From positions 17,319,281-17,383,280 of the forward strand of contig OX459098.1 in assembly GCA_949775045.1 (NCBI GenBank): 64,000 bases of DNA, written 5' to 3'. Within the stretch, counting starts at the first letter, position 1, and each line of letters begins with the position of its first letter. Shown piece by piece: positions 33,593 through 48,500 of the stretch. The notes under the pieces are model-generated. The model was not told where the DNA came from. It did no database searches and was given only the letters and a program-made list of their open reading frames with translations. Position numbers and translations under genes: made by a program. The stretch comes from Metridium senile. Lineage: Eukaryota; Cnidaria; Anthozoa; Actiniaria; Metridiidae.

Positions 33593-36500
33593 CTAAGAGC
33601 CGAGTAGATCTGCAGTAGGAGGATCCATGCTCGGTGCAGTTTGAGTCGGAGTAATGTTCACAGAGTTCATTGCGCCGAAATCTTGCATCCAGAAATCTAT
33701 AGAGAAATAAAATAGTTGTTTAGATGGAACTGTCACTTCTTAAATTTCTTCTTCTCTTTTTTTTTACCTCTAAAGTTTCAATTCTGTAGTACAGTAAACA
33801 CCCGCAGTTAAGAACCTTTATTTTTTTAAAGTCTGGCAAAAAAGGTTCTTGTATAAAGGGGTAGTTGTTGGTAATTTAGGCAAAACAGGTTCTTAATTAG
33901 GTTCTTAATTGTTATCAAGAAGATATGTTATTATTTCTGATTATAAGAATAATAAATAAGCTCGGTTTGGACTAACATTACATACAACTGTGACTTTAAA
34001 CAAACAAAAAACAATCAACTTACAATTCACAACAGTAACTGTAAACAAAGATTTAATACTGTATTATATTATTATATTATATTATATTATTTATTTTTCC
34101 AATAAACTGTGTCAAGTAACTCCTGGGTTGTTTATCCTGTAATTTGGCTGTAACCCACATATAAGAACCTGCTTGATCCTGTTTGGCGAAACAGGTTCTT
34201 ATATTAAGAGGTATTAAAATGGCAAATTTCTGCCATTTCTGAGGTTCTTAATCCACTAGGTTCTTAACTGCGGGTGTTTACTATATTCTAAATAGTTTTC
34301 AATGAAGTACATACCATTATCATTCTGGTGTTTATTGTTGGTAATCTCGGGTTCCTGGCCATGGTTGTTGGATAACATGGCGTCTAATTCGAACTCGTAA
34401 AAGTTAGCAGTATGCTCTGTATCTGAATTATCTGAAGCAAAAAAAATGTAAATAGATATTCATAAACAAAGGAACAAATAGATGAATCAATGAATAAAAA
34501 GGGTGGATAGATTGATGACTTAATGAGCGAATAAATTAATATATGAATTGATAGATGCATGGAAAGACGGACAAAACAATGCATGGATGGATGGATGGAT
34601 GGATGGATGGATGGATGGATGGATGGATGGATGGAAAAGTGAACAAAATAATGGACGAACGGACGGATCAATGGATGGATGGAAAACCTCGTTCCCAGGG
34701 CCCTCTCCCTCCGCCCCACCTAAAAGCGAATGAAGAGGGCCCTGGGAACGAGGTTGAAAAAAAATAATCAAATTAATGGACGGACAACGCAGTGGTCAAA
34801 CGACTACGCATGCGCGAAAAAACAAGTAAAATGGTCCAGCACACAAATCTGACATTCGTACGGACTCTATAAAAAACGATGGAGTGTACAACTTTAATCG
34901 CTTTTTTCTCAAAATATAAACAAAAATACAAAAGTATAGACTCATGGTAGCTTTAAAATACAACAAAGGTTATGTACACGAAACTTCAAGCTTATATATT
35001 CAGGGAATTTCTTATAAATCGACTTCAAACACTGTAGTACGAAACTCCGCTGTGAAAATTTTGCCACGCATGCGTAATCGTTTGACCGCTGTGTTTGGAC
35101 GGACGGATGAATGGATGGATGGAAAAGTGCAACCTCATTCCCAGGAAACTCTCCCTGCGCCCCACCCAAAAGCGAATGGAGAGGGCCCTGGGAACGAGGT
35201 TGGAAAAAAATAATCAAATTAATGGACGGATGGATGGAAAAATGAACAAAATGGTAAGTTGATTGATAAACGAACAAATGGCATATGGATTCTCCTTACT
35301 TGAATCAGGAGCTTTCTCTAATCGTGCAATAGGAGTCCCCATGGAATCCACGCTATCCCTACTTCCACAAGCATAATTATCATGAACTCTATTCTCCCAG
35401 TCAGCATCCTGTGATGAAGATGAGTCTGAATCCAACACGTCTATCAAGTCTAAGTTATCCATTTCGCTTGTAATATTCATTGAAGTGTTTGTCTCCGAGT
35501 CTATATCCACGAGTAAGCCCTCTCCTGTCGTCGAACTATCACTATCCACGAGTAAGCCCTCTCCGATCATCGAACTATCACTACTATCTTCACAACTCAG
35601 CAAATCGTCCATCTCCTCGGGACTCAATTCATTTGAAGAAGTCTTCGTCGTTTCAATAGTTGCAGGGGTATCAGTAGAATCAAGTTCTGCAGATGATTCC
35701 GAGACTGAAGTCGATTCAAATATCCTAGTAATTCTAAACCGAGAAGGCGGGAAAGTAAATCCGCCGAAATTCTTCAAATCAAACATCGGTTTTTGTTTTT
35801 TCGGTTCTAATTGAATTAGGTCATTAGAGTTCGGCTTTGAAGCAGTTTCTTCCGATGGTGAACAGTTCGTGACCTTTCCACTGTTGGTGTCCGTTGTAGT
35901 ACCGGGTGGGGTGATTTCAACGGGACTTGGTAAGTCACTAACATCGTGAGCCTGATTTGATGCTTTGTTTTCAATCATAGTTTTGTTCCTTTGACAGTAG
36001 CCATAAATATCAGCCAATAAACAACGCTGAGTTGTTTCCATGCCCTGACAAATAAAATGAATATTGTCATGCAAGTCATTCAATCTTAAAAGAACAAGTC
36101 ACGCAACATTTGTATGATTTCCCGCGAATCTAGGGACGGAAACCTTTTTTCTATTTCAAGGAAGAAGGTGGGGAATATTGAAACAAGCTGTCATATTGAG
36201 ACGGATGCAAAACGAGCTACAAAACCGTAAGCCTGCGCTTCTGAGCGGTCTGCGGAGTTGCGAAGGAGGAGACAAAGGAAATTCCTCTTTTTCGCACCCA
36301 TTCCCTCGCAATTTTTTTTTTAATGTTTAAAGTAGCACCATGTTTAATAATTATTTAGGTTATATTTAACTCACCGGTTCTTTTTTTAGTTCTTTGTCTA
36401 AATCAATTCTCACCAGGCTGTAATTCATCTTTAAAGCCAAAGATAATGCCATTAAACCACCTACGTACGGATCGTTTTCCCTAATATCTAACCGCAGTAG

Positions 36501-39500
36501 GATCTTGCTGTCAGCGATAACCTCGGCTAATGCTATGATGCCTGTAAATGAAAGAAAATCACTTAACGTCTCAATCTTCTAGCTAGACACGAGTGTCCTA
36601 CTATTTTGGAAAACGTACTCGGACTCACACTCATTACAGCGAAAACACTAGAAGCATGAAATAAAAACAAAATAGTTACTAACTAATAGTTTTTATTTAG
36701 TGACTATTTAGTCAGTATCACTCAACCAGAAACAACAAATACAAAAGGAAACAATACCTCATTACAACTTTACTTGTCTTTTATCGTTACTAATAGAGGC
36801 TAAATAAGAACTATTACACACTAACAATTTAATTTTGTTTCATGGTTCTAGTGTTTTCGCTCTACCTGTACATTAAAAATAAAACATTTTCTATTTATAA
36901 ATGGTATGCTTTTAAAACTAGAAGCTTGTGGGGCAGTGCATCTTCCATACACACACCATACTACATTCTTATTCTCAAACGCACATGTTGATTTTTACGA
37001 GGGAGGAAAACGGGATAGCGTGGAGAAAACCCTTGTGGCATGGAGAGAACAACACATCAAACAAACTCTATGCACTCTATGCACAAACTCTCGCCCGCTA
37101 GACCACCCATGCCACCCACATTTTTAGTACACAACTCTGCTGACAAATGATGATGACAATAACGATGATGACGATACACCTTATTCCAAAATGGCTGACT
37201 GGCCCTTGATGTCTCGTTCTCATGAAAATATTATTTTCTTTTAAATTCACTCAAGCTCAAAGACAAAAGAATAATTTCATGAGAGTGAGGCAACAAGGGC
37301 CAATGGAACAAAAGGTCGCCATTTTGGAATAAGGTGTATGATATGGCTAAACCCTTTATCGTTTTTTTTAAATAACTGGTTGGAATTAATGCCCATATAA
37401 AACCATAAATAAAACATTACATATGTCTAGCCTTCTACGCAGGCATCTCTGATATCTCTTTTCTTCGGGCTCTTTTTCTCGCCTAACTAGCGCCTAGTCT
37501 CTCTCTAGTAGCAGCACAGGAAACCCAAATCCAAATTAGATCACAGAGACGCCTGTGAAGGAGGCTGGCTACATGATGTCTTACCTTCACTAGAAAGTCT
37601 AGTATTGAGTAATCCCAGTCGTTGCAATGACTTGTTTAACAACAGTCCATCTTTAAGATGGTGAATTCCTTCATTTGTAAGTCGATTCTGACCAAGATTC
37701 AACGTCTGAAGGTTCTTTAGTGAAACCTAAGAAAATACAAAAATCAATTTAGTGCCACTGTTGATTGTGTGATAGGCCCAAAACCCGATCTTTCCCAAAA
37801 CCCCGAAAGAACGCCTGTTTTGCAGGCTAGTTTTAGGGGTGAATCGGGTTTTGGGGTTCCTGTGTTCCATGTTTCTCGCGGGTACCTAGTAACCCCAAAA
37901 CATGATTTCCCCCAAACTTCACAAGAACGCACGCTCTGCAAGCAAACTGCCATATATTCACTAGCTAGCTTAATTTGCTTCAGTTCAATTGATTTATATT
38001 CTTATATTTATATATATAATTAATTTTATATGTTTAGATAGTTTAGATAGGTGTCCCCAATTAGCCTTACAACTGTAAGCTAGATCGTATCAGTAATACC
38101 GTATGCAATCTTGAAAACAATGCCATTACCATATATGGTATAATTTGTAGGTGAGAAGTAACAAAAGACTTTGATTAGCGCGCGAGATTTTTCTTCTTTT
38201 TTTAACAGGTTGAGATTGCAACAGAACAATAGGCATATCTTTGATACGATCATTGACACATAAATAAAGCTTATTATTATTGATTAGCTATGTGTAATAA
38301 AGTCAATAAATAACAATAATAACAATTGATGCCCATTACCAGTGCTTTGCTAAGATAGCCCATAGCTTGAAAGGTTAACTGGTTGTTCCACAGCACAAGA
38401 GTTTGTAGACCTTCTTTTGTTTGTTCTTCAAGGCCCTCGCAAATATGACCTAACCCCATATCCTACAACACAACACAATAATCAGTTAATTACTTTAATA
38501 AACTACAGATATATATCAATTCAAAAAAGGTTGAAGGTGCAAACGGCGATTGTACGACCGAAAGGAACCGTGGGTAATACAAATTTCTTCTTATTCCTTT
38601 CTAAATTATCCAAACAATACACCGAATCGAAATATGGCGACCAATTTGAATAACAATTCTTCTTGAATGCCCAGCCTCGCATACATGTGAAAACTCTTAT
38701 TGTTTTCCAACGTGAACACGAGGCTAGACAGTCAACAACAAAAAGAGTACGCTATATTTCGATTCGTTCTATGCCTTCACTGTTCAGCAATGACTTAGAT
38801 GGGTGTCTCGAAGGTTTTGCTGAACGGTGGGGACATTGTTTGGGTAATTTAGAAATGAATAAAAAGGAATTCGTATTACCCATAGTTCCTTTCGGTCGTG
38901 CAATCGCCAATCACCATTCAGCCCTTCAACCTTTTTGGAATTAGGTGTATACAGCAGTACACTGAGAAAGAGAAAGGTAACATCATTTAGGAGACTGGGC
39001 ACTATGTCTAGTGGTACAATCCTTGACAAAAGTGTTGGCACGAACATAATAAAATCAATTTAGCATTGCTGAAATTCTGCTACTCCCCCAACCCCCTTGG
39101 CAATGTTGAGAAGGGAGTCATTGTTTGGTGCTTATGTGGTTGACCCATCAATGCACTATCATTTCACACCATTATTGATGTTGGGGGGAGGGGGTGAATT
39201 TAATTGTTCCCCACCAAATAACAAAAGTCAGGACAACATTCTTGACATTAGGAATACTTTAGCCTCCTCTGCAGGCATCTCTTATATCTCTTTCCATCAG
39301 GCTCCCTGTGGTGAGGAGAAGGGGGAAGGGGAGAGGCAGAGAGAAAGAAGAATCCTCCGTGTTTTCCACTTCTCCTAACTCGTCCTCAGTTCTTCCCTGT
39401 CACAAATTTCAACACAGGAATCCCAATCAAGTCAACAAAGGAATTCCTAAGGAGCCAGCCTGCGGAGGAGGCTAGGAAGACTTGTATTCGCTAATATTTT

Positions 39501-42500
39501 CAGAAATCAGATTGTTTGTCATGATAATAACCTGTAAGCTATTATTACGTAAGTCCAGTAGCCTGAGTGTTGTGTTGTTTTTTAACATTGCTCCAATACA
39601 CTGTCCATCAGATGGAACCAGCCTATTGTCACCCAAGAACAGGTCTTTTAGCATCTGATTGGCTTTGATGGCATTTGCTGCAAGGACAAATAACAAAAGC
39701 AAATAATCACAAACTGTTTTTGGTTGTCCAAAAATATATTAACTATTTAGTTATTTGATAAGTTTGACGTTCTCTGGCTTTAAGGTAAGCTTTCGACCTT
39801 CAACGCTAAGGTTTTTAACAGTAGTGAAGTAGACCTTAGCGTTGAAGGTCAAAAGCTTACCTTCAAGAAATAAAAAAGCCAGAGAGCATCAAACTTATCA
39901 TGCATAATCCTGGTTTCCCCTCCATCTTCAAATATTTAGTTATTGTCATAATTGTCGCTCTCTTCGATGTAGAAAACAAGGCATTTAGATTTGATGTTAC
40001 TGGAGACTTTTATTCAAACATTTTCGACTAGATAGTCATCATCAGGTACAGTGTAATGGTAATTACATGAAATTATCTTGTTTTAAAAGTTCATGTAATT
40101 CCCAAAGTATTTAATTATTGTTTACCTAAGAATTCACTCAAACATGAACCACACAATACACATTAAAATGAAGGATAAAATAGTTGCACTTTTCTCCAGT
40201 GATCTCCACACATTTGTACAAAATAATGCAACTAGACAATAGTTAAAATACAAATTGGTTTGACTCTGGCCTGATTTTGGTTAAATTTGTTCAGATGTTT
40301 CGATCTACCTTCATCAATGATTGTTACAAACTGAGTGATTTGTTATAATGTATCACGCGCAGATTTGAACCAATTTGTATTTTAATATGAATCCTGGCTG
40401 CAAATTCAACATTTTTACTATTTTAGACAATAGTTATTTACTTTTACATTGTGAATATAATGTGGTATGCACTCTAATAGTCCCCGTCACAGTTCCCTGC
40501 GCCATCTTGCAAGTAGCTGGGTCTTTGCATTGAAGCGAGATGAGCGTTGAATAATTGTCCTGTGAGGTGTTGTCCTGTGAGATCATTGCAAGCTCAATGA
40601 TGTCTCGTTTCAATGCAAAGGCCCGGCTACCTTTCAAGATGGCACAGGGAACTGTGAAGGGAACTATTGGATCAATTGATAAGTATCTCTCTGTCTCTTA
40701 TTTGGTACTTCATGCAGCCTTCTACTTTTATGATCTAAAACAGTTTTGTAGTTGTCATACCTAATAGAAACAAAGGTCTCCCAGAAAGATTTGTTGACTC
40801 CATATGTAGTATGGTTAAAGGACAGTTCAGTCTTAGTGACCTTCCAAGTAATGGTATTGACTGCTCCGTCCAGACAGTATGACGAACATCTAGATACTCT
40901 AAACATGGTGTCTGCAAAAACAATGCCAAGTAAAAAGGCTATCAATTTAAGTTGAAAAATAAATAAACAAACAAACAAGCAAACAACAATCACAGACCAA
41001 CAATAAGCAAAATAACAATCACAGACCAACAATAAACAAACAAACAACAAGCAAACAACAATCACAGACCAACAACAAGCAAACAACAATCACAGACCAA
41101 CGACAAGCAAACAACAATCACAGACCAACAATAAGCAAAATAACAATCACAGACCAACAATAAACAAACAAACAACAAGCAAACAACAATCACAGACCAA
41201 CAACAAGCAAACAAACACAGAGACCAACAATAAGCAAAATAACAATCACAGACCAACAATAAATAAACAAACAAAGAAACAACAAGCAAACAACAATCAC
41301 AGACCAACAATAAACAAACAAACAATCACAGACCAATAATAAATAAACAAACAAACAACAAGCAAACAAACTCACAGACCAACAATAAGCAAAATAACAA
41401 TCACAGACCAACAATAAACAAACAAACAACAAGCAAACAAACAAAGAATAAGCAAACAAACACACAGACCAACAACAAGCAAACAAAAACACAGACCAAC
41501 AATAAATAAATAAACAAACAACAAGCAAACAAACACAGAGACCAACAATAAGCAAAATAACAACCACAGACCAACAATAAATAAACAAACAAAGAATAAG
41601 CAAACAAACAATCACAGACCAACAATAAGCAAAATAACAATCACAGACCAACAATAAATAAACAAAGAATAAGCAAACAAACAATTACAGACCAACAATA
41701 AGCAAAATGACAATCACAGACCAACAATAAATAAAAAAACTTATCATAAACAAACAATAAGCAAAATAACTTATCATAGACCAACAATAAGCAAAATAAC
41801 AATAACAGACCAACAATAAATAAACAAACAACAAGCAAACAAACAAAGAATAAGCAATTTACAAACAATCACAGACCAACAATAAATAAACAAACAAGCA
41901 AACATACAAAGAATAAGCAAACAAACAATCACAGACCAACAAGCAAAATAACAATCACAGACCAACAATAAATAAACAAACAACAAGCAAACAAACAAAG
42001 AATAAGCAAACAAACAATCACAGACCAACAAGCAAAATAACAATCACAGACCAACAATAAATAAACAAACAACAAGCAAACAAACCAACAATAAGCAAAC
42101 AAACAATCACAGACCAACAATAAGCAAAATAACAGTATTTCCTTTATCCATCAACCAATTCATGAATCCATTTCATATTTCATTTATTCATTAACAATGT
42201 CATTCATTTCCCACCATCTAACCATTCATGCATTTACTTATCCATTCATTATAACCAATCCTACATTTATTTTCTCCAGATTTACTGCACTGATTTGTTC
42301 AATTATATTAACTTTTTTATGACAACAATAAAATTTGAGCATGAAAATATATAAATATATTTATAAAATTCATGAATAATTAATGAGCAATAGAGAAATG
42401 AATTCATGTCCGTGACAGAGGTTGTATATCGGATACAGATTCGTCCTGATTTGCATTTAAGTTTTAACTTGAATTTTCTCGGCCAGATTTACTTTTATCT

Positions 42501-45500
42501 TGACAATTTTAGTAAAATATTAAAGAACTAATGTTGGACTTTCATAAGTATTATACAATATTTGTGTCCGATCTGTATGAGATATACAGTGGCTTGTCTT
42601 TGACTCGCCACTGTATATCTCAGATCAGCCACTCATATTGTATATAGTACATAACATATATGTATTCTTACCCTTTTCAATGTTCTTGCTAAAGCTTGCC
42701 ACCCTCTAGCTCTGATCTTATTGTTATAAGCTAGGTTCAACTTAAAGGCACTGTGGTAAAACTCAACCATTTCAAGAATAGACAAAGTACCCTAGAAGAA
42801 AGTTTTTTTTCAATTCAAAATGGATGAAAAGCTATAAAGATGACCAAAACTTACTCTTTTGTACTCTTTTGTATGTTTGAGTCGGTTACTGGAATAACAA
42901 TACTTACATAACAGTTAAAGATTGGTGAATAAATAAAATAAATCATTTTTTAAATAGAAAAGTTAGCGAATCTCCCTAGCCAGTGGCTAATGTTTTCTGA
43001 AGTATTGGACATATTTACTACCCCATTTACTACTGAACATTAAATATTTTAGCACATATCAATTCTCACATTTGATTTTTAAGTGGGAGGAAAACCGGAT
43101 AACCTGGAGTAAAACCCTTGTGGTAAGGAGAGAAGAACATATCAAACAAACTCTAATCTCTTGTCGTGCTAGGTGGGAATCCAGGTCACAGTGGTGAAAG
43201 GCCAGCCATGCCACCCTCGATGGGTAATTGTAGTTAGTGCTCCACAGCATACAGCTAAACTTTGAATACTGAATAGCACATTCCAAGACCCAAGGGCATT
43301 GTGGATCTCATCATTTTGAAATAAAAAGGAAATACAGCACAATATAGTTTCTGGTAGAATACACTAAAATATAGTAAATACCTATTTTTTATTTTACTTT
43401 AGACAATGTAAAATGACCCACAATGCCCTTTGGTCTTGGAATGCACTATTCGGTATTCAAAGATTTTTCAAATAGCTGTATATAGTATTAAACTAACCTC
43501 ATCCTCAAGACTAGTATTCTCTAGATCAAGGGTTTTTGTTCTGACTTTTCTAAGTATCTCCTCCAGTGCCTCACATCCCTTTATATCCAACCTTGTACCT
43601 AGATGGAAAGTACAATTAGCCTTTTTCATATCGAGCAAGGGACTGGAACCAAGTTTCTCAAATTTAATTTAAATCATGATAAAGTGAATAACAAGAAGTT
43701 TAACTATCAAGTTAAATCAAAAATAAACACCTTCACACGAAAGAACAAATACAAATTAGTAAGAATTGAAAGTTTGAACAAGTTTGTGCAAGTTGCAACA
43801 AAATTATGGTATTTTAATTTTTTTTCCAAAGGACGAGTTTTGGAAGGACACCATACATTTCTCTGTAATTTTGGCAGACTTTGGATGCTCACAATTTCAT
43901 TTCTATTTAGCCAAACGTTCTGAAACTTGTTCAATAAGATTATATTTGGTTACTCTCCCATGAGGGTTATTTTTTTCTGGAACTATAATTAAATTAGTTT
44001 TTCACACTAGTACCCAGTCCCTTGCTTGAAATGAAAAAGGCGAATAGAAAATGAAATAACATTAAAGGTTTCACAATAACATAGATTAAAGGTTTCACAA
44101 TAACATACATGTAATTTATAATTAAGGTTTTGATTTTTGTTGTTACATTTACAGAGCGAATCAAAAAACCCTGGGCATCCAGAAATATTTTAGAAATTGT
44201 TGTTGTTCGTTGAACAACTCACAAACAACTATATCACTACAAGAAGTTGGCTAATTAATGTGTAGTATGATAAACTTGTTATAGTTAGAGTAATGTTGTT
44301 TGTGAGTTGTTTGACAAACAATAATTGATTTCTAAAATATGTGTGGGTGCCCAGGGTTTTTCAATTCACACTGTAACTAAAATTGGTTTATTCTAATTAA
44401 AAACAAGCATTGCCAAATAAAATTAAAAATTTTGTCAGATGTTATGACCCAAGGCTGTCATCTTGATTCTATTACCAAGGATGAGAGTAAATGAGTCAAA
44501 TTAAGTCAGAAAATAGTGGATAGTTTACATAGTAAAATAATTCATTGCCATTCATATATATTCACTCATCCTTGATAATAGAGTCAAGATGATTCAAAAT
44601 GTCGGACTACATTTATATCAATTTTATTTGCTTGTTTTTGTATAACAATTAGTTAGCAATTCGTAAATTGTTTTGTTTGTTTGTTTGTTTGTTTATTCAA
44701 CAATTATATCATTTCTTTATGAGGATAATAATTAGATTAACGACATTAGTAGTTATATTTGTTCTTACCTCGTAAGTCAATGACATTGATTCTTTCCTTG
44801 AAGTTCTCACATGCCTTAAAGAAGAATAGATAAAGTCATGTATGATTAATCAATGACCAAGTTATTTCTATTTATTTATTTATTTATTTATAACAATGTT
44901 TAAGCAGGAGGCTCTCATCACCGAGGTGTTTTTCATATTTAATGAAAAGAATGTAACAGTCTTGATTTTTACTGTTTAAGGCTTGTGAATGATTAATGAC
45001 AATTTGTTAGTATGATTAAAACAAATAAATTATAAAAAATAATTAGATGGAATTGAGTAGCAAATAATGAATGATCTAATTAATAAAGAAGTAAAATAAA
45101 TAGCATCATAACAGGACTTTCAATTAATGTAGATTTAATTTGTCTAAATCTTTTTTTTTTTGATTATCTATTATGTGACTCATATATTTTTAAATGTTTC
45201 TAAACCATAATTTCTACTTGCAGGAAGCAAATCCTGAAGTAATGTTTACACTATTGTCTAATAGGAAATGTGATAAGATTACTTTGAACACTTGTTCTTA
45301 GACAGTATTTATAATAGGCTTATCAAACTGGCAACATCTTGGCATCAATCTTCCTCAAAAACCATGTTACTTTGACAGACATGCATACTCGAAAATGGCT
45401 TGGTCGGATGTCATACAATTTGCAATATTGTTTGATAGACATGTATAAGCCAGACTGGACAGAATAACAATGCAGAGTTTTGAAAGGTCTCCTTTTTTAG

Positions 45501-48500
45501 ACAATAAACTGTGGTCTCTAGTCAAATAAATAATACAGCAAGAAAAAAAACTGTTGAGAAAAATATATCATATTGGAGAAAACCTATTGGTCAGAATGAT
45601 TAAAACACTTTAGGCTATATATATGTACTTGTATTAGTATATCAACTAGAATGTAATATTTGTGAAGGTGTCCTTTTTTAGACAATAAACTGTGGTCTCT
45701 AGTCAAATAAATAATACAGCAAGAAGAAAAAAACTGTTGAGAAAAAATTTATCATATTGGAGAAAACAAGTCAAAATGGTCAGAATGATTACAACACTTT
45801 AGGCTATATATCAACTAGAATGTAATATTTGTGAAGGTGTCCTTTTTCTCTGACAATAAACTGTGTTCTAAATTGAAGTAAAATGTATATTAAAGCAAGT
45901 GAAAAACCTTCAGATAAAAATACAGAATTTTACTTATACTTTAATGGAAAAAAAAAAAAATCAAAATGGTCAGAATGATTACAACACTTTAGGCTATATA
46001 ATAACTAGAATATAATATTTGGGAAGGTGTCCTTTTTCTCCGACGATAAACTGTTTGTGTTCTAAATTAAATTAAAATGAATATTAGAGCAAGAATAATA
46101 CAAAAAATACAGAATTTTACTACTTAAATGAAAAAAAGTGCTTCTTTTTGCTATAATTAAATAAAAGCATAAAACAAAATTAACATGATTGTACTTATAA
46201 AACTCTCATTATTTAATAACAATATGTTACTGTTACTAAGCATTAACTTTGTCAAACCATTATTAAGCTTTTAGCATTTGGTAAAAGGGGTTTTAATGAC
46301 TTGAAATATTATTAGACATAATAAAAGTTTCATGATGTTGATTGAATAGAATTTAACCTTGAAGTTAATTAGTTTACAAATAATATACACATATATGTTA
46401 ACAATAATACAAATATAATGTCAAATATTATGCTTTGTTTCTACATCTAATTAATACATTCTCTGAATAAGGAACAAAAATCAAATGAATCCCCTGCTGT
46501 TTGGTAGGGATGTTAGTTTTGGTCATTTTCCACAATAAATGCTTTACATAACAAAAGTCTTGTGTTATAACAGACAATGTATTCTCTATGTTTTTGTCTT
46601 GTTCTTTATTTAATTACTTTTATTACCATTTTACTGGATGTTTGTTAGCTTATATTATTATAAACAAAACCGTTATGCTTATATTATTCAAAAAGGAAAA
46701 TAAGCTCCATGTAATGAGATTTTTGTTTGTGTATACCACTGAGTTCATTGAAAGATGAAATAACAATACCATAACTTTATAAATTTTGTTCCTAGTATTT
46801 ATTCGTTCCTGAAAAATATTGTTCAAAAAGAGAAAATTATAAGCTCCATGTTATGACATATTTGTTAGCTAATACCATTTCATTGTAAGATGACAATATA
46901 CTATGCAAAAAGAAAATTAGTTCTATGTTTACTTATAAGATATTTATATGCATTTGTATCGATACCAGGTTATCATTTTAAAGATCAAATTGTAAAATCT
47001 GTTATGAAAACGTAAACAATATTTCTGGTTTGTTTGGATGTCAAGCTATAGTCTGGAAAATAAAATATTGGTCAAAAATAATGTAAAAAGATCCTAGTTA
47101 AAATGCAGAGCTCTAAGACAGACCAAAAAATATCAGAGAATACTAGTAATGTGCTTTGTCACAGTTCTTGTCAACCAACCTCAGCCTTGATAGTGTGTAA
47201 AATATTCTTTAGAATTTGACTACATCTTGCAATAATTTAAGGAATGTACACACTATTAAACAACTAAAACACTTAAAAATTCCATGGGCTGTAGTCAAAT
47301 TCTAAAGAATATATCACATACTTTTGAGACTAAGGTTGATCAACAAAAACCATTGAACATAGTTCTCATTGTCCAACCTCAGCTTTAAATTTGATTACAG
47401 CCTAATATGAAATTGTATAGCTGCTTCAGCTGTTTTTAATGTCTGTGTAACTTAGTGTTGCATCTAGGGTTGTAGTCAAAATCTTAAGAATTAAATATAA
47501 ACGAGGCTGATGTCGAACAAGAGTAAATATGAATAACATTTCATGGTAGAATGTAAATGTACCTCAAGTTGTTTGACTAGCTTTTCACATGGTTTGATTT
47601 TCAGTTGGCCACATATTTTACGATATTCATCTATAACCTCCTTGCTTGTACAATTCACAGCTGAAAGAATAACAACAAAGTAGAAAACAATTACTTTCTC
47701 TTTCTTTCATTAGAAAGTCCGGATGAGGTGGACATTACTATAGCTATATATTACTATTATTAATATAAGAGCGTGAATCATTACGTAACTGTTTATGGCG
47801 GCCAACTCGAAAGCTTATAGCTCCTTTGGTCGTCATTCAATTACAATAAATAACTATCATTTATAATAAATCTACTCTTTTTATCTCTATCTTGTAATAA
47901 TATTATTTAACAAATGTAAACAAACAAAATAGTGTGAATAAAATTTGAATTGAATTGAAAAACAAAACAAAAAAACAACATTAAATGTATGTGCTTGTAC
48001 AAAATATTGAATTACTGTTATTAAGAAATCTAGTATACATTTATGATGATATGTCAATATTTCCCCAGTTGTACAATTTCCATTACACAAATGAGTAATG
48101 GTATATCAAATCTTTAATTATTGTGAGAGTGCAAAATAGGGAATGATTTCTGAATGTCTTATATATTGTAGAATACAGTATAAATTATTATGTTATATAA
48201 CTAATAAGGCATTCAACCTTATGATTGTACAAGTCAATGAAATATACCCTGCAAGCAGAGGGTTTTTCCTCTTACCCTTACAGCAACAAGAAAAGTAACC
48301 TCTGCCGGCAACCACCACTTACATCCACATTTCTGGATGTAAAAATTATTTGGCTATGAGCTTGTTTTTCAATTACATAATGACAGTTCTAAAGCATCAA
48401 TTTTCATGCTTAGCATTGATGTTTACTCTTGGTTTCAATCAGTCAAGGTCAGGACAAGATTTAATGTTAAATAATGCAGAAACTAAACTTAATTATAGAT

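Noticed and set aside
35485..35814. Plus frame opposite PPP1R37 exon 11
   Set aside because: Antisense shadow of the Ser-rich acidic tail.
41062..42120. Series of Cys/Leu/Val-rich minus frames
   Set aside because: Translations of the CAAA-derived intronic minisatellite within PPP1R37.
43603..43934. Frames at 43603-43934 on both strands
   Set aside because: Located in a fold-back element in PPP1R37 intron 3; no protein features.
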